Assembly (NCBI GenBank): GCA_910577225.1
Contig: CAJTMV010000024.1
Span: 1 to 55,828, forward strand
Direction of reading: 5' to 3'
Origin: an uncultured Eubacterium sp.
Lineage (GTDB): Bacteria; Bacillota; Clostridia; Lachnospirales; Lachnospiraceae
DNA length: 55,828 nucleotides
A program made the position numbers and the translations under genes. Each line of letters begins with the position of its first letter. Position 1 is the first letter of the stretch. The notes below the pieces were generated by a model, which saw nothing but the letters and a program-made list of their open reading frames with translations, was not told the origin of the DNA and searched no databases. This document shows positions 7,431 through 16,782 of this stretch, one piece after another.

Positions 7431-8639
7431 TCAGGAACGGATCACAGCTTTTTTGACTGCGCTGTCTTTTCCATAATAAGTGACGCCTTTGACGATCCGA
7501 TAGCTTCGAAGTTTGATGTAATAAGTTTTTTGGGACTTTAGTTTTTTGGCACGGATCTGATAAGTCTGTTTATCTGTTTTACCAAGCGTCTGGTAAGTTC
7601 CGTTTTTGGAAGAGGCATACAGTACCTGATATCCATCTGCATCCGCAGGCAGCTTTGCTTTTATCGTCAGTTTCTTTTTTCCAGCAGCGGATACGGAGCG
7701 CAGAGCGGCGGCTTTTGGCGCATGCGCGTCCTTGAGCGCGGTAATGAAAAGATCTCCGATCACGGCGTGTCCCTGCACCGAAGGGTGTGGATCGGGCTGA
7801 AAACGAAGCGACTCGCTGTAGTCGATACGTACATTTGTCAGTTCTTTTTCCCGGAACGGCGTATAGACGTCGATCAGCGTATAATCAGATGCATCCGCGG
7901 TAAAAGCCTGATTGATTTCCTGAATATAGCGATCTGCCAGTTCGCCGATCTTTGGGAGAAATGCAAAAGGGTTGTAGATGTTTGTCGCGTAAATTTCGGC
8001 CTGCGGCGCTTTTTCATGTAACAGAGACAGGATCGTCTGAAATTTTTCTGAAAAAGCGGATGCCTGCGCGTGCAGCGTGTCGTTGTCGGATAGCTGCTGC
8101 AGCAGTACGACCGCCTGTTTATAGTATTCCGGCAGTTTTGAAATGTCGATCTGCGGGAGCGTAAATCCGTTTTTTATGGATTCTTCGATCAAAGCGGGAT
8201 CCATGCCCGAAAGATCCGGGATGTCCGGATTTTCTTTTATATGGTCGAGCAGTATCTGGATAAACGGCAGCAGCAGATCGTTCGAACCAATCGAAAGGGT
8301 AATGATATCTGCGTTTTTAAGATCTGCGTCCGCTTTTCCTGTCTGCAGCAGCTGTATGCAGTCGTCGCTCGTATCTCCGGTTACGGCGTAATTGCGGGAC
8401 TGCGTATGCAAAAAGTCAGCAGTCAGCGCCTGATAGCTGTCTGCGGGCGCGGCAGTGTTCTCCCCGGAATAACCGTCCAGTCCATAGCCGGCGGCAATGC
8501 TGTCGCCAAAAGCGACGTAAATGGTTTTTTCTGCCGCTGTTTTGGCGTAAAGCGTCTGCAGACCGGTCTGCAGGGAAACCGTAAGCAGACACAGCAGCAT
8601 TAAAATGGAACAAATTTTGTTTTTTCTGTTATTTTTCAT
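7431..8639 (-). CDS. Secreted SGNH/GDSL hydrolase with C-terminal fibronectin-like domain
   Basis: A 402-residue protein with a signal peptide (KNKICSILMLLCLLTVSLQ). It has the SGNH blocks: GDSIAAGYG (nucleophile Ser, block I), IGSNDLL (block III Asn) and DPHPSVQGH (block V Asp and His). The last 90 residues (AALRSVSAAGKKKLTIKAKL…YQVLYASSKNGTYQTL…YYIKLRSYRI) are a fibronectin-III-like module frequent in Lachnospiraceae surface proteins. Family members are esterases or lipases acting on acylated lipids or polysaccharides. The start at 8639 is chosen because GGAGGT lies 7 bases upstream; the longer frame to 8690 has none. Confidence 0.88.
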   Translation of the reverse strand: MKNNRKNKICSILMLLCLLTVSLQTGLQTLYAKTAAEKTIYVAFGDSIAAGYGLDGYSGENTAAPADSYQALTADFLHTQSRNYAVTGDTSDDCIQLLQTGKADADLKNADIITLSIGSNDLLLPFIQILLDHIKENPDIPDLSGMDPALIEESIKNGFTLPQIDISKLPEYYKQAVVLLQQLSDNDTLHAQASAFSEKFQTILSLLHEKAPQAEIYATNIYNPFAFLPKIGELADRYIQEINQAFTADASDYTLIDVYTPFREKELTNVRIDYSESLRFQPDPHPSVQGHAVIGDLFITALKDAHAPKAAALRSVSAAGKKKLTIKAKLPADADGYQVLYASSKNGTYQTLGKTDKQTYQIRAKKLKSQKTYYIKLRSYRIVKGVTYYGKDSAVKKAVIRS

Positions 8640-8690
8640 GTCTTTTACCTCCATACCAGGAGTATAACATACAATTCCAGAACTTACCAT

Positions 8691-8719
8691 TCATAATTAC
8701 ATACAATTCTTCCATACTA
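8691..8719 (+). promoter_or_regulatory. Sigma-G/F-like promoter of the spore protein gene
   Basis: TCATAAT (8691-8697), a 15-bp spacer and CATACTA (8713-8719) fit the GHATRHT/CATWHTA pattern of forespore promoters, with one mismatch. It lies about 60 bp upstream of the start of a spore protein gene, where such a promoter is expected. Confidence 0.5.
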
Positions 8720-8781
8720 ACAACAGATAACAGAAAACACTGTTATTTAAGAATAAAGCAAATATATGGAGGTAAATGAAC

Positions 8782-8991
8782 ATGTCAGGTTCAAAGAATT
8801 CAAATTCAGGTATGGCTGTACCGGAAGCAAAAGAAGCAATGAGACAGTTCAAAGAGGAAGTAGCATCAGAATTAGGCGTAAACTTAAAAGACGGATACAA
8901 TGGAGATCTGACATCTCGTGAAGCTGGTTCCATCGGCGGCGAAATGGTAAAGAAGATGATTATGAGACAGGAAGAGCAGATGAAGCAGTAA
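8782..8991 (+). CDS. Alpha/beta-type small acid-soluble spore protein
   Basis: A 69-residue protein that coats and protects DNA in the dormant spore and is later degraded by the GPR protease. Family hallmarks are AMRQFKEEVASELGV (the GPR cleavage region) and LTSREAGSIGGEMVKKMI. The ATG at 8782 is preferred to that at 8776 because GGAGGT (8768-8773) is then 8 bases away instead of 2. It is divergent from the SGNH hydrolase gene and shows the organism is a spore former. Confidence 0.95.
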   Translation: MSGSKNSNSGMAVPEAKEAMRQFKEEVASELGVNLKDGYNGDLTSREAGSIGGEMVKKMIMRQEEQMKQ

Positions 8992-9128
8992 TCTGCCAGC
9001 CGAAGCTTAAATAGTTGAGAGAAGTTAAAAAACATCAGTAATTTAATTGAGTGCAGCTGTATCTGCAGTGACTGCAGGAACAAATTGCATGGAAATGTTG
9101 CCGTTCCTATCCGTCAGATATGAATTGC

Positions 9129-9174
9129 AACACGAAAAAAGATGCCAGGCAGCAACGGCATCTTTTTTCGTGTT
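9129..9174 (+). terminator. Bidirectional intrinsic terminator
   Basis: AACACGAAAAAAGATGCC (9129-9146) pairs perfectly with GGCATCTTTTTTCGTGTT (9157-9174), leaving a 10-nt loop. It has A- and T-runs within the stem, and probably ends the spore-protein transcript. Confidence 0.8.
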
Positions 9175-9301
9175 ATACGGAATCTGTTTCTTTGCGGCGG
9201 CTGGATTACGTTACTGTCTGCAGGTCTGCCTGGAAACAATAACAAGCTGCAACAATGCATAAGATTTTTATGAAAAAATGCTGGTAATTTAAAAAACACT
9301 G

Positions 9302-9310
9302 TGTTATAAT
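9302..9310 (+). promoter_or_regulatory. Extended -10 promoter of the trigger factor operon
   Basis: TGTTATAAT is a perfect extended -10 (TGN-TATAAT) 88 bp before the start codon. The matching -35 (TGGTAA, 17 bp away) is weak. Confidence 0.5.
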
Positions 9311-9397
9311 CTATAAATGACTGTAAATAGCTGGAATAACAGCTGGGGAAACCGCACATGCGTGTTTCTTACAAGCTTTAAGGAGGAAATAAAAAGA

Positions 9398-10720
9398 ATG
9401 AGTGTACAGGTGGAAAATTTAGAGAAAAATATGGCAAAGCTGACCATCACGGTTTCCGCTGACAAGTTTGAGAAGGCCATGCAGGGAGCTTATATAAAGC
9501 AGAAGAGCAGGATCAATATCCCTGGTTTCCGTAAGGGAAAAGTTCCAAGAGCAATGATCGAAAAAGCGTATGGTCCGGAAGTTTTTTATGATGAAGCGGC
9601 AAATATTGTAATTAACGAAGAATATCCGCAGGCGATGGACGAGAGCGGCCTGGATATCGTATCCCGTCCGGATATAGAAGTAACGCAGGTGGAAAAAGGA
9701 AAAGAATTTGTATTCACAGCCGAGGTAGCGGTAAAGCCGGACGTGGTTTTAGGAGAGTATAAAGGCGTAACGGTCACAAAGGCCGAAGCTGTCGTTACCG
9801 AAGAAGAAGTGGATGCCGAGATTGAAAATACAAGAAATAAACAGGCACGTACCGTAGATGTGACAGACCGTCCGGTAGCAGACGGCGATACGGTCATCAT
9901 CGATTTTGAAGGATTTGTAGACGGCAATCCGTTTGAAGGCGGCAAGGGAGAAAACCATTCCCTGGAAATCGGCTCCCATTCCTTTATTGATACCTTTGAA
10001 GAACAGCTGATCGGAAAAAATGCCGGAGACGACGCAGAAGTACACGTAACGTTCCCGGAACAGTATCATGCGCAGGAGCTGGCTGGAAAACCGGCAGTAT
10101 TTCAGGTAAAGATTCATGCGATTAAAGCAAAAGAAATACCGGAATTAAACGACGAGTTTGTTTCCGACATATCAGAGTTTGAGACACTGGATGAATATAA
10201 AGAAGACGTACGTCAGAAGCTGTTAAAACGCAAACAGGATACGGTAAAAGGCGCAAAAGAGGACGAAGCGATTCAAAAGATTATCGACGCTTCCAGCATG
10301 GATATCCCGGAACCGATGATCGAGATGCAGTGTGAAAATATGATTCAGGAATTTGAAGGCCGTATTTCACAGCAGGGTCTGACGCTGGATCAGTATATGC
10401 AGTTTTCCGGATCCAACATGAACCGGATGAAAGAGCAGGTGCGTCCGGAAGCAATTCAGCGTATCCAGAGCAGTCTGGTACTGGAAAAGATTGCAAAAGA
10501 AGAAAAGATAGAAGTAACGACCGAAGAAATCGACGCGCAGATTGAAAAGATGGCGTCTGTTTACGGTATGGCCGGCGAGAAAATGAAAGAGTTCTTAAGC
10601 GACGAAGACAAGGAAAATATCGAAAGAAACCTGTCGATTGAAAAGGCTGTGGAGATTATTATGGAACATGCCGTAGAACAGGAGCCGGAAGAAAAAGCTG
10701 AGAGCAGCGAACAGGAATAA
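9398..10720 (+). CDS. tig: Trigger factor, ribosome-associated chaperone and prolyl isomerase
   Basis: A 440-residue protein of normal family length. The N-terminal ribosome-binding domain carries the signature GFRKGKVPRAMIEKAYG (about residues 43-60). The FKBP-type isomerase domain covers about 150-240 (DGDTVIIDFEGFVDG, FEEQLIGKNAGD), followed by the helical C-terminal arms. Its acidic tail (EQEPEEKAESSEQE) is common in Clostridia. The start at 9398 follows AAGGAGG; an upstream in-frame ATG at 9317 has no such site. It heads a tig-clpP-clpX-lon-engB block. Confidence 0.97.
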   Translation: MSVQVENLEKNMAKLTITVSADKFEKAMQGAYIKQKSRINIPGFRKGKVPRAMIEKAYGPEVFYDEAANIVINEEYPQAMDESGLDIVSRPDIEVTQVEKGKEFVFTAEVAVKPDVVLGEYKGVTVTKAEAVVTEEEVDAEIENTRNKQARTVDVTDRPVADGDTVIIDFEGFVDGNPFEGGKGENHSLEIGSHSFIDTFEEQLIGKNAGDDAEVHVTFPEQYHAQELAGKPAVFQVKIHAIKAKEIPELNDEFVSDISEFETLDEYKEDVRQKLLKRKQDTVKGAKEDEAIQKIIDASSMDIPEPMIEMQCENMIQEFEGRISQQGLTLDQYMQFSGSNMNRMKEQVRPEAIQRIQSSLVLEKIAKEEKIEVTTEEIDAQIEKMASVYGMAGEKMKEFLSDEDKENIERNLSIEKAVEIIMEHAVEQEPEEKAESSEQE

Positions 10721-10757
10721 AAAGCGAAAAGCAGAAAGAAAAGATGGAGGGATTGGT

Positions 10758-11342
10758 ATGAGTCTGGTACCTTATGTCATCGAACAGACAAGCCGCGGCG
10801 AACGCAGTTACGATATATATTCCCGTCTGTTAAAAGACCGGATTATTTTCCTTGGAGAAGAAGTAACGGACGTATCCGCAAGCCTCACGGTTGCGCAGCT
10901 GCTGTTTTTGGAATCCGAAGATCCGGGGAAGGATATTCATTTATATATCAATTCTCCGGGAGGCAGCGTTACGGCGGGTATGGCGATCTATGATACGATG
11001 CAGTATATCAAATGCGACGTATCGACGATCTGTATCGGTCTGGCGGCAAGCATGGGCGCATTTTTGCTGGCAGGCGGAAAAAAAGGCAAGCGTATGGCGC
11101 TTCCAAATGCGGAGATTATGATTCATCAGCCGTCCGGCGGAGCCAGAGGACAGGCGACGGAGATTCAGATCGTAGCAGAAAATATATTAAAGACAAAAAA
11201 GAAGCTGAATGAGATGCTTGCGGCAAATACAGGCAAGCCGATAGAGGTAATTGCGCAGGATACGGAACGGGATCATTTTATGGACGCGCAGGAAGCTCTG
11301 GATTATGGCCTCATTGACAGCATAGTGACGAATCGTGAGTAA
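10758..11342 (+). CDS. clpP: ATP-dependent Clp protease proteolytic subunit
   Basis: A 194-residue serine peptidase that forms the 14-mer chamber degrading substrates fed by ClpX. The catalytic triad is visible as AASMGAFLL (Ser), EIMIHQPSGG (His) and the Asp in IAQDTERDHFM. The N-terminal MSLVPYVIEQTSRGERSYDIYSRLL is the standard processed leader. A GGAGGGATTGGT ribosome site precedes the ATG. It is followed after 25 bp by clpX. Confidence 0.98.
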   Translation: MSLVPYVIEQTSRGERSYDIYSRLLKDRIIFLGEEVTDVSASLTVAQLLFLESEDPGKDIHLYINSPGGSVTAGMAIYDTMQYIKCDVSTICIGLAASMGAFLLAGGKKGKRMALPNAEIMIHQPSGGARGQATEIQIVAENILKTKKKLNEMLAANTGKPIEVIAQDTERDHFMDAQEALDYGLIDSIVTNRE

Positions 11343-11367
11343 GTATAGATCAAAAAGGGGTGAAATG

Positions 11368-12639
11368 ATGCCAGGCAAAATCAGCGACAGCAAAGTAAGG
11401 TGTTCTTTCTGCGGCAAGCCGCAGGAGCAGGTACGGAAGCTGATTGCCGGACCAAACGGGGCATATATCTGCGACGAGTGCGTGGATATCTGTTCGGAGA
11501 TTATTGAAGAGGAATTTGCGCGGGAAGAGGCTGAGATGGATATGGATGTCGAAGCAGAAGTGGAAACGCCGTTTGAGATTAATCTTCAGAAGCCGGAAAA
11601 ATTAAAAGCATTTCTGGATGATTATGTCATTGGTCAGGAGGATGCGAAAAAAGTACTGTCCGTTGCCGTTTATAATCATTATAAACGTATTCTTGCGGAT
11701 GCACAGCTGGATGATGTGGAGCTGCAAAAGAGCAATATTTTAATGCTTGGGCCGACTGGTTCAGGTAAGACGCTGCTGGCGCAGACACTGGCAAGAATTC
11801 TGAACGTGCCGTTTGCGATTGCAGATGCGACGACACTGACAGAGGCCGGTTACGTGGGCGAAGACGTGGAAAATATTCTGCTGAAACTGATCCAGGCAGC
11901 GGAGTATGATATTGAGCGCGCACAGTATGGCATTATTTACATTGATGAAATTGATAAAATTACAAAAAAATCGGAGAATGTATCGATTACCAGAGACGTA
12001 TCCGGCGAAGGCGTGCAGCAGGCGCTGCTAAAGATTCTGGAAGGGACGAATGCGTCCGTACCTCCGCAGGGAGGCAGAAAGCATCCGCAGCAGGAACTGA
12101 TTCAGATCGATACGACCAATATACTGTTTCTTTGCGGCGGCGCGTTTGACGGACTGGAAAAGATTATAGAAACACGTATGGATCAGAAATCGATCGGCTT
12201 TAACGCGGAGATTTCTGAGATCTCCAAAAGAAATGTCGGAGAGGCCCTAAAGCAGACAATGCCGCAGGATCTTGTAAAATTTGGGCTGATTCCGGAGTTT
12301 GTCGGGCGTGTGCCGGTTATGGTTTCTTTGGATTCTCTGGACAAAACAGCGTTAAAACGGATTCTGACAGAACCGAAAAATTCACTGATTAAGCAGTACT
12401 GCAAGCTGTTTGAATTAGACGGGATCGAATTAGAGTTTGCCGACGAGGCGATCGAAGCGATTGCTGACAAATCGCTGGAACGCAAGACCGGAGCAAGAGG
12501 TCTGCGCGCGATTATGGAAAGCACGCTGATGGAGCTGATGTACCGGATACCGTCGGACGATACGATCCGTAAATGCACAATTACGAGAGATGCGGTAGAC
12601 AGAACCGGAGAGCCGCTGATTGAATATAAAAGTGCTTAA
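11368..12639 (+). CDS. clpX: ATP-dependent Clp protease ATP-binding subunit ClpX
   Basis: A 423-residue AAA+ unfoldase. The N-terminal C4 zinc finger is CSFCGKPQEQ…CDECVDIC. Walker A is GPTGSGKT, Walker B is IIYIDEIDKI, and sensor and substrate-loop segments (GYVGED, RDVSGEGVQQALL) are present. The IGF-type loop contacting ClpP corresponds to the region around DQKSIGFNAE. The start at 11368 (MPGKISDSK) is preferred to an upstream frame from 11335 because AGGGGTGA lies just before it. Confidence 0.97.
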   Translation: MPGKISDSKVRCSFCGKPQEQVRKLIAGPNGAYICDECVDICSEIIEEEFAREEAEMDMDVEAEVETPFEINLQKPEKLKAFLDDYVIGQEDAKKVLSVAVYNHYKRILADAQLDDVELQKSNILMLGPTGSGKTLLAQTLARILNVPFAIADATTLTEAGYVGEDVENILLKLIQAAEYDIERAQYGIIYIDEIDKITKKSENVSITRDVSGEGVQQALLKILEGTNASVPPQGGRKHPQQELIQIDTTNILFLCGGAFDGLEKIIETRMDQKSIGFNAEISEISKRNVGEALKQTMPQDLVKFGLIPEFVGRVPVMVSLDSLDKTALKRILTEPKNSLIKQYCKLFELDGIELEFADEAIEAIADKSLERKTGARGLRAIMESTLMELMYRIPSDDTIRKCTITRDAVDRTGEPLIEYKSA

Positions 12640-12737
12640 TTTGCTGCATATACGTAACAGATCAGACGTTTTGCCGTTGTATGCGTAGTCTGAACTGTTG
12701 CGATTACGCTGCAGCATGATACATTTGTCTGCAGCGG

Positions 12738-12767
12738 GAGGAGAACCAGATTGGGTCTCCTTTTTTT
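12738..12767 (+). terminator. Intrinsic terminator after clpX
   Basis: AGGAGAACC (12739-12747) pairs with GGGTCTCCT (12753-12761), one mismatch, followed by T7. It separates clpX from lon, so lon may have its own promoter or receive partial readthrough. Confidence 0.7.
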
Positions 12768-12800
12768 GCTTTGGAAATGGAAATGAGGAGATCAGATGAT

Positions 12801-15125
12801 ATGTGTGAAATTATGAAAGTAATGCCTGCAGTTTCTCTCCGCGGAATGGTTATTCTTCCGGGCATGATCATTCATTTTGATATTAGTAAATCGCAGTCCA
12901 TTCGTGCGGTAGAAGAGGCGATGCAGAAAGATGAAAAAATATTTCTGGTGACATTGAAAAATAAAGATGCAAAGGAGCCGCAGCAGGAAGATTTTTATGA
13001 GATAGGCGTGATCGCAAAGGTCAGACAGCTGATTAAGATGCCCAATAATATTGTGCGTGTGCTTGTAGAAGGACTGGAACGGGCCGGACTGCAGGAGATT
13101 GTCGATTATTCCGAATATTATCTGGTACAGGTCCAGCGATTTGACGAAGAGGCTTTGGGCGAGATCATGCCGCAGGCGGTAGAAGCGATGCTGATGAGTA
13201 TGAAAGAGACCATCTACAAATACTGTCAGCTGAATCCGCGTACCGGAAGGGATTTTTTAAAACAGATAGAGGAAACGAGACAGATAGAAACGATGATCGA
13301 TCTGGCAGCCAATAATCTGCCGCTGTATTATGAACATAAGCAGCAGATTTTATCTGCGGTCAATCTGATGCAGCGCTATGAAGTATTTATGGGCATTTTG
13401 CTGAATGAAATCGAAGTGATCGCGATTCGCAACGATTTTCAGAAGAAATTAAAAAGCGCGGTAGATAAAAACCAGAGGGAATATATTCTGCGGGAGCAGA
13501 TGCAGCTCATACGTCAGGAGCTTGGCGAGACAAATACAGATACCGATGTCGAGAAATTCCGTTCAAAAACAGAAAAATTAAAAGCGGATCCGGAGATCAA
13601 AGACAAACTGGCCGAAGAGATCAGCCGTTTTCAGAATCTTCCGGCAAGCTCTTCGGAAAGCGCCGTAATACGCGGCTATATTGAGACGTTATTAGAGCTG
13701 CCATGGAAAAAAGGCTCCAAAGATAATAAAGATATTAAAAACGCAGAGCGGATATTAAATGAAGATCATTACGGAATGGAAAAAGTCAAGGAGCGTGTGC
13801 TGGAGTTTCTTGCGGTACGCAATCTGACAAGCAAGGGCGACAGTCCGATTATCTGTCTCGTAGGTCCGCCCGGAACTGGGAAAACAAGCATTGCAAGATC
13901 GGTCGCAGCCGCGCTGAATAAGAAGTATATCCGCATCTGTCTGGGCGGCGTGCGCGACGAAGCCGAAATACGCGGTCACAGAAAGACTTACGTAGGCGCG
14001 ATGCCAGGAAGGATTATTACAGGCTTAAAAAGCGCCGGAGTCAACAATCCGCTGATGCTTTTGGACGAGATAGACAAGCTGGGCAGCGATTTCAAAGGCG
14101 ATCCGGCATCCGCGCTGCTGGAAGTACTGGACAGCGAGCAGAACAGCCGGTTTTGCGATCATTATATCGAAGTACCGGTAGATCTTTCGGAAGTGTTGTT
14201 TATCGCGACGGCAAACGACGCAGGCAGCATTCCAAGACCGCTGCTGGACCGTATGGAGTTAATCGAAGTGTCCAGTTATACGGAAAATGAAAAACTGCAT
14301 ATTGCAAAAGAACATCTGATTGCAAAACAGATAAAGAAAAACGGTTTGAAAAGAGATCAGCTGATCATTAGCGATAAAGCGATTGCCAAAATGATCGGCG
14401 GTTATACAAAAGAAGCCGGCGTTCGTAATCTGGAGCGGAAAATCGGCGCTGTCTGCAGAAAAGCAGCCAGAATGATTTATGAAAAAGAGCGCGAAAGCGT
14501 TCGTGTTACAGGCAGTAATCTGGAAAAATATCTGGGGATTGTCCGTTATACGAAAGATCTGATCAACGAAAAGGACGATGTCGGAATTGTCAGAGGACTT
14601 GCGTGGACAAGCGTCGGCGGAGTCACGCTGGAAGTGGAAGTAAACTGCATGCCGGGAAAAGGAGAAATGAAGCTGACCGGAAAGCTGGGAGACGTGATGA
14701 AAGAATCGGCAATGGCAGCGTTAAGCTGTGTGCGTGCTTTGAGCGAGGAGTACCATATCAAAGACGATTATTTTACGAAGCATGATTTCCATATTCACAT
14801 TCCGGAAGGAGCCACGCCAAAAGACGGGCCTTCTGCCGGTATTACGATGGCGGTAGCGATTCTTTCTGCAGTAACGGGACTGCCGGTGCGGGCAAACGTG
14901 GCGATGACCGGAGAGATTACGCTGCGCGGAAGAGTACTTCCGATCGGCGGCTTAAAAGAAAAGCTGCTGGCGGCCAAAAACGCGGGAATCAAAACGGTCT
15001 GCGTACCGAAGAAAAATGAAAAAGATCTGTCGGAAATCGACGCAGAGATTACGAAGGGAATGAAAATTCTTTTGGTCGATCAGATTCGGGAAGTACTGCA
15101 GGCGGCGCTTGTACGCAGCGCCTGA
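12801..15125 (+). CDS. lon: ATP-dependent Lon protease
   Basis: A 774-residue LonA. Its parts are the N-terminal substrate domain (about 5-200), a coiled-coil region (LREQMQLIRQELGE), the AAA+ module with Walker A GPPGTGKT and Walker B LMLLDEIDKLG, and the C-terminal protease with the Ser-Lys dyad in PKDGPSAGITMA (Ser) and GGLKEKLLAAKNAG (Lys). GAGGAG at 12785-12790 supports the start at 12801 (MCEIMKVMPAVSLRG); earlier in-frame ATGs lie inside or before that site. Confidence 0.97.
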   Translation: MCEIMKVMPAVSLRGMVILPGMIIHFDISKSQSIRAVEEAMQKDEKIFLVTLKNKDAKEPQQEDFYEIGVIAKVRQLIKMPNNIVRVLVEGLERAGLQEIVDYSEYYLVQVQRFDEEALGEIMPQAVEAMLMSMKETIYKYCQLNPRTGRDFLKQIEETRQIETMIDLAANNLPLYYEHKQQILSAVNLMQRYEVFMGILLNEIEVIAIRNDFQKKLKSAVDKNQREYILREQMQLIRQELGETNTDTDVEKFRSKTEKLKADPEIKDKLAEEISRFQNLPASSSESAVIRGYIETLLELPWKKGSKDNKDIKNAERILNEDHYGMEKVKERVLEFLAVRNLTSKGDSPIICLVGPPGTGKTSIARSVAAALNKKYIRICLGGVRDEAEIRGHRKTYVGAMPGRIITGLKSAGVNNPLMLLDEIDKLGSDFKGDPASALLEVLDSEQNSRFCDHYIEVPVDLSEVLFIATANDAGSIPRPLLDRMELIEVSSYTENEKLHIAKEHLIAKQIKKNGLKRDQLIISDKAIAKMIGGYTKEAGVRNLERKIGAVCRKAARMIYEKERESVRVTGSNLEKYLGIVRYTKDLINEKDDVGIVRGLAWTSVGGVTLEVEVNCMPGKGEMKLTGKLGDVMKESAMAALSCVRALSEEYHIKDDYFTKHDFHIHIPEGATPKDGPSAGITMAVAILSAVTGLPVRANVAMTGEITLRGRVLPIGGLKEKLLAAKNAGIKTVCVPKKNEKDLSEIDAEITKGMKILLVDQIREVLQAALVRSA

Positions 15126-15150
15126 TCAGACGCAGGGTAGGGAGAACGAT

Positions 15151-15771
15151 ATGATTATTAGAAACGTAGAACTGGAGACGGTATGCGGCATTACAAGCAG
15201 CATACCCGATCACACAATGCCGGAGATTGCATTTGCAGGAAAATCGAATGTCGGAAAGTCGTCTTTAATCAATACGCTGATGAACCGCAAGGCGCTGGCT
15301 CGTACATCCGCACAGCCGGGCAAGACGCAGACCATAAATTTTTATAATATCAATCAGGCGATGTATCTCGTTGATCTTCCGGGGTACGGGTTTGCGAAAG
15401 TACCGGAATCGGAACGCGTCAAATGGGGAAAAATGATAGAGCGCTATCTGCATCGCTCAAAACAGCTCAAGGCTGTGTTTTTGCTGGTAGATATCCGCCA
15501 TAAACCATCCGGTAATGATAAGACGATGTATGACTGGATCGTTTATCAGGGATTTCACCCGATTATTATTGCTACAAAGCTCGATAAGCTAAAACGCAGT
15601 CAGATAGAAAAATGTATCCGCGAAGTACGCACAGGTCTTGGACTGCAAAGCGATGATATTCTGATTCCGTTTTCTTCGGTTACCAGACAGGGAAGAGACG
15701 AAATCTGGCAGGTTATGGATGAACTGACCGGATGGGTGGAGCCTGAAAAAGAGCGGAAAGGACAGGCATGA
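15151..15771 (+). CDS. engB: Ribosome biogenesis GTP-binding protein EngB/YsxC
   Basis: A 206-residue GTPase needed for large-subunit assembly. G1 is AGKSNVGKSSLIN, G3 is DLPGYGFAKV, G4 is ATKLDK and G5 is FSSVTRQG. The start at 15151 follows AGGGAGA; an in-frame ATG within the lon gene at 15109 is rejected. Its stop overlaps the next start by 4 bases (ATGA), so the two are translationally coupled. Confidence 0.97.
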   Translation: MIIRNVELETVCGITSSIPDHTMPEIAFAGKSNVGKSSLINTLMNRKALARTSAQPGKTQTINFYNINQAMYLVDLPGYGFAKVPESERVKWGKMIERYLHRSKQLKAVFLLVDIRHKPSGNDKTMYDWIVYQGFHPIIIATKLDKLKRSQIEKCIREVRTGLGLQSDDILIPFSSVTRQGRDEIWQVMDELTGWVEPEKERKGQA

Positions 15772-16685
15772 AACGAAAATATGCATTTGTGGCAGCGATG
15801 CTTCTTTTTCTGGCAGTGGCAAGCGTTGTGCTGACAAATAGTTATGTTCGTTACGAACGCGGCGGCACAGACGATGATTTTACCGTTGTAACGTCTTTTT
15901 ATCCAGTGTATATCGCTGCAAAAAACATTATCGGAGACAGTAAGGGAGTGACGCTTGAGAGTCTGAGCGGCCCGCAGACCGGCTGTATGCATGACTACCA
16001 GCTTACGCCGGAAGATATGCGTATGCTTTCCGCCGCGGATGTGTTTATCGTAAACGGCGGCGGGATCGAACAGTTTCTGGCGGATACCGCAAAACAATAT
16101 CCGGGTCTGACCGTCGTTACGTCGTGTGAACAGGTACAGCTGCTGGAGCATAATGCGCATGCGTGGATGAGCGTTGCGGATTATATGATACAGGTGCGCA
16201 CGATTGCCGACGCGCTTGCAGCGCTTGATACAGAAAATAAGGCGTCTTATGAGACAAATGCGGCAGATTATCTGGCAAAACTCGGGGAACTGCACCGGGA
16301 TCAGCAGGAACTGGCAAAAAAATATGGCAGTCATCAAAACGTCCTTATTTTTCACGAAGCGCTGGAATATATTGCAAGAGACTATGGCATGCAGGTATGC
16401 GGCGGGATCGATCTGGATGAGGAACGTCAGGTAAGCGCGAAGGAGACGGCGGATGTGCTCGGTCAGATTCGCACACAGCAGGTACGTATGATACTGGCGG
16501 AAGAGCTGTACGGCAGGCGGATGTGCGAAACCGTGCAAAAAGAAGCGGATGTGGAAGTCGTTTACCTGGATACGTGCGTGCGTGGCGACGAAGATGCGGA
16601 CAGTTACTTAAAGGCCATGCGCGGCAATCTGGAAAAAATGGAGCAGGCGCTTCGTAAGACAGCCTTAAATAATACCGCGGGTTAG
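15768..16685 (+). CDS. ZnuA/TroA-type metal-binding protein (orphan ABC binding protein)
   Basis: A 305-residue extracellular protein of the cluster A-I zinc/manganese-binding family. The N-terminus (YAFVAAMLLFLAVASVVL) is an uncleaved anchor or signal peptide without a lipobox Cys. Ligand candidates are His in CMHDYQLTPED, His in NAHAWMS, His/Glu in IFHEALEYIA, and a late acidic residue in LAEELYG. A typical SFYPVYIAAKNI strand starts the domain. Unusually no ATPase or permease gene adjoins it; it is coupled to engB (ATGA overlap). It may share a transporter encoded elsewhere. Confidence 0.85.
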   Translation: MKRKYAFVAAMLLFLAVASVVLTNSYVRYERGGTDDDFTVVTSFYPVYIAAKNIIGDSKGVTLESLSGPQTGCMHDYQLTPEDMRMLSAADVFIVNGGGIEQFLADTAKQYPGLTVVTSCEQVQLLEHNAHAWMSVADYMIQVRTIADALAALDTENKASYETNAADYLAKLGELHRDQQELAKKYGSHQNVLIFHEALEYIARDYGMQVCGGIDLDEERQVSAKETADVLGQIRTQQVRMILAEELYGRRMCETVQKEADVEVVYLDTCVRGDEDADSYLKAMRGNLEKMEQALRKTALNNTAG

Positions 16686-16729
16686 CGGCAGATTCGAAAA
16701 TTTACGAAAATATTGATCTGAATACAGGG

Positions 16730-16752
16730 CCGCCGAAAAGATCTGTCGGCGG
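16730..16752 (+). promoter_or_regulatory. Short GC-rich hairpin upstream of hisS
   Basis: CCGCCGA (16730-16736) pairs with TCGGCGG (16746-16752). There is no T-run. The 97-bp gap is too short for a full T-box leader. It may be a remnant attenuator or processing site. Confidence 0.35.
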
Positions 16753-16782
16753 TCAGAAGATGATTACGGGAGGAAACAAAAC

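Noticed and set aside
16686..16782. T-box riboswitch before hisS
   Set aside because: The gap is only 97 bp and shows no T-box-like conserved sequence or terminator/antiterminator pair, just one short hairpin.
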